Source: CAVSZB01 sp964420395
GTDB taxonomy: Bacteria > Krumholzibacteriota > Krumholzibacteriia > LZORAL124-64-63
Length of the DNA stretch: 64,000 bases
Reading direction: 5' to 3'
Assembly (NCBI GenBank): GCA_964420395.1
Contig: CAYQTJ010000003.1
Span: forward strand, 11,450-75,449
In this document: positions 63,456 to 64,000 of the stretch, piece after piece
Layout of the letters: each line of letters starts with the position of its first letter
Position numbering within the stretch: position 1 is the first letter of the stretch
Notes under the pieces: generated by a model
What the model was told of the DNA's origin: nothing
Database searches by the model: none
What the model saw: the letters and a program-made list of their open reading frames with translations, nothing else
Made by a program: the position numbers and the translations under genes

Positions 63456-64000
63456 CTACTTCATCAGCATCAGCTTGTTCCGCGCGACCTCCCCGCCCGC
63501 GCGCAGTTCGTAGAGGTACACGCCGCTCGCCACGCCCGCGCCGCCGTCGGCGCGACCGTCCCACGTGACGGCGTGCGTGCCGGCGGCGTAGGCGCCGTCC
63601 ACCAGCGTGCGCACCACCGCGCCGCGCATGTCGTAGATCCGCAGCGTCACCCGGCCGTCGCGCGGCAGGCGGAAGCTGATCCTCGTGGAGGGATTGAACG
63701 GATTGGGCCGGCCGGGCGACAGCTCGACCTTCGACGGCAGCGCCGTCCCGCCGGACGCCGGCCCCCTGGCCATCGGCATGCCGCCCTCCGGCAGCGTGCC
63801 GACGTACAGGGGCCGCATCATCTCGTTGTCCTCGTGCGACAGGATGTGGCAGTGCCACACGTAGAGCCCCTCGCGATCGAACCTGGCGATGAGGCGCGTC
63901 ACCTCGCCCGGATTCATGATGGCGGTGTCCTTCCAGCCCCGCTCGTTCGGCGCCGGCAACCGCGGCCTGCCGATGACGCGGACGTTGGTCAGCGCCGCGG
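63456..64000 (-). CDS. Multicopper oxidase, C-terminal part, with FlgD-like domain
   Basis: The gene runs off the right edge; 180 codons are visible. The copper-site block YVWHCHILSHEDNEMM supplies type 1 and type 3 ligands, preceded by RGWKDTAIMNPGEVTRL. A FlgD-like domain follows (RPNPFNPSTRISFRL, GTHAVTWDGRADG, GVYLYELRAGG), so the enzyme is extracytoplasmic. It probably oxidises metal ions or phenols and is convergent with a heavy-metal ATPase. Confidence 0.92.
   Translation of the reverse strand, partial: AALTNVRVIGRPRLPAPNERGWKDTAIMNPGEVTRLIARFDREGLYVWHCHILSHEDNEMMRPLYVGTLPEGGMPMARGPASGGTALPSKVELSPGRPNPFNPSTRISFRLPRDGRVTLRIYDMRGAVVRTLVDGAYAAGTHAVTWDGRADGGAGVASGVYLYELRAGGEVARNKLMLMK

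Overview
The window is a very G+C-rich bacterial chromosome segment with tight, often 4-nt-overlapping (ATGA/GTGA) gene pairs. Several secreted proteins end in a FlgD/Ig-like C-terminal domain around a PNPFNPxT motif (genes at 19929, 31546, 45728, 58409 and 63456, with a variant at 28620). That secreted-protein style, plus lipoboxes, a DUF5916 outer-membrane barrel protein and a GldA/GldG-type ABC system, suggests an uncultured diderm of the FCB/Krumholzibacteriota-Eisenbacteria kind. This is inferred from gene style only; no rRNA or phylogenetic marker was compared. I recognised no tRNA, rRNA or CRISPR array.

Layout. 1-1524 (minus): the three subunits of a xanthine dehydrogenase/CoxL-type molybdenum hydroxylase, the large subunit running off the left edge. 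It is divergent from an 8-oxoguanine-deaminase-like amidohydrolase (1645-2964). 3183-5820 (minus): a coupled operon of a NFACT-R protein, pyruvate kinase and an MtfA-like peptidase. 6031-10396 (plus): a Gld-type ABC exporter operon. 10605-15769 (plus): an ssnA-ygeY-ygeW cluster ending in a threonine-synthase-like PLP enzyme. With the xanthine dehydrogenase and deaminase this looks like a purine/ureide catabolic neighbourhood. 15791-19680: a membrane protein, a DUF4143 ATPase with a near-consensus promoter that carries a dyad, and an S9 peptidase.

19929-34821: secreted proteins mixed with stress genes. Two very long repeat proteins have 21 and 14 repeats by my count (three and two times seven). 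Between and after them lie DnaJ/Hsp20, a methyltransferase, an OmpA-like protein, lipoproteins and a HExxH metalloprotease. 35007-39480: a MacA adaptor, an ATPase and two FtsX-type permeases. 40388-43848: a DUF5916 protein and a retropepsin-like PDZ protease.

43850-49970 is an accessory patch with visibly lower G+C. It contains an IS3 transposase remnant, two paralogous beta-helix proteins sharing an unusual C-terminal tail and about 400 bp of duplicated DNA downstream, a FlgD-domain gene and a second gene both truncated head to head at about 46560, and a TolB-like lipoprotein.

49978-58363 returns to core-like DNA: a TudS-DUF1722 fusion, a TPR protein, and a TetR regulator divergent from a fatty-acid beta-oxidation operon (hydroxyacyl-CoA dehydrogenase/enoyl-CoA hydratase, thiolase, acyl-CoA dehydrogenase), with matching 14-bp palindromic operators in front of both. 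The window closes with a secreted M14 carboxypeptidase, a P1B heavy-metal ATPase and the C-terminal end of a multicopper oxidase.
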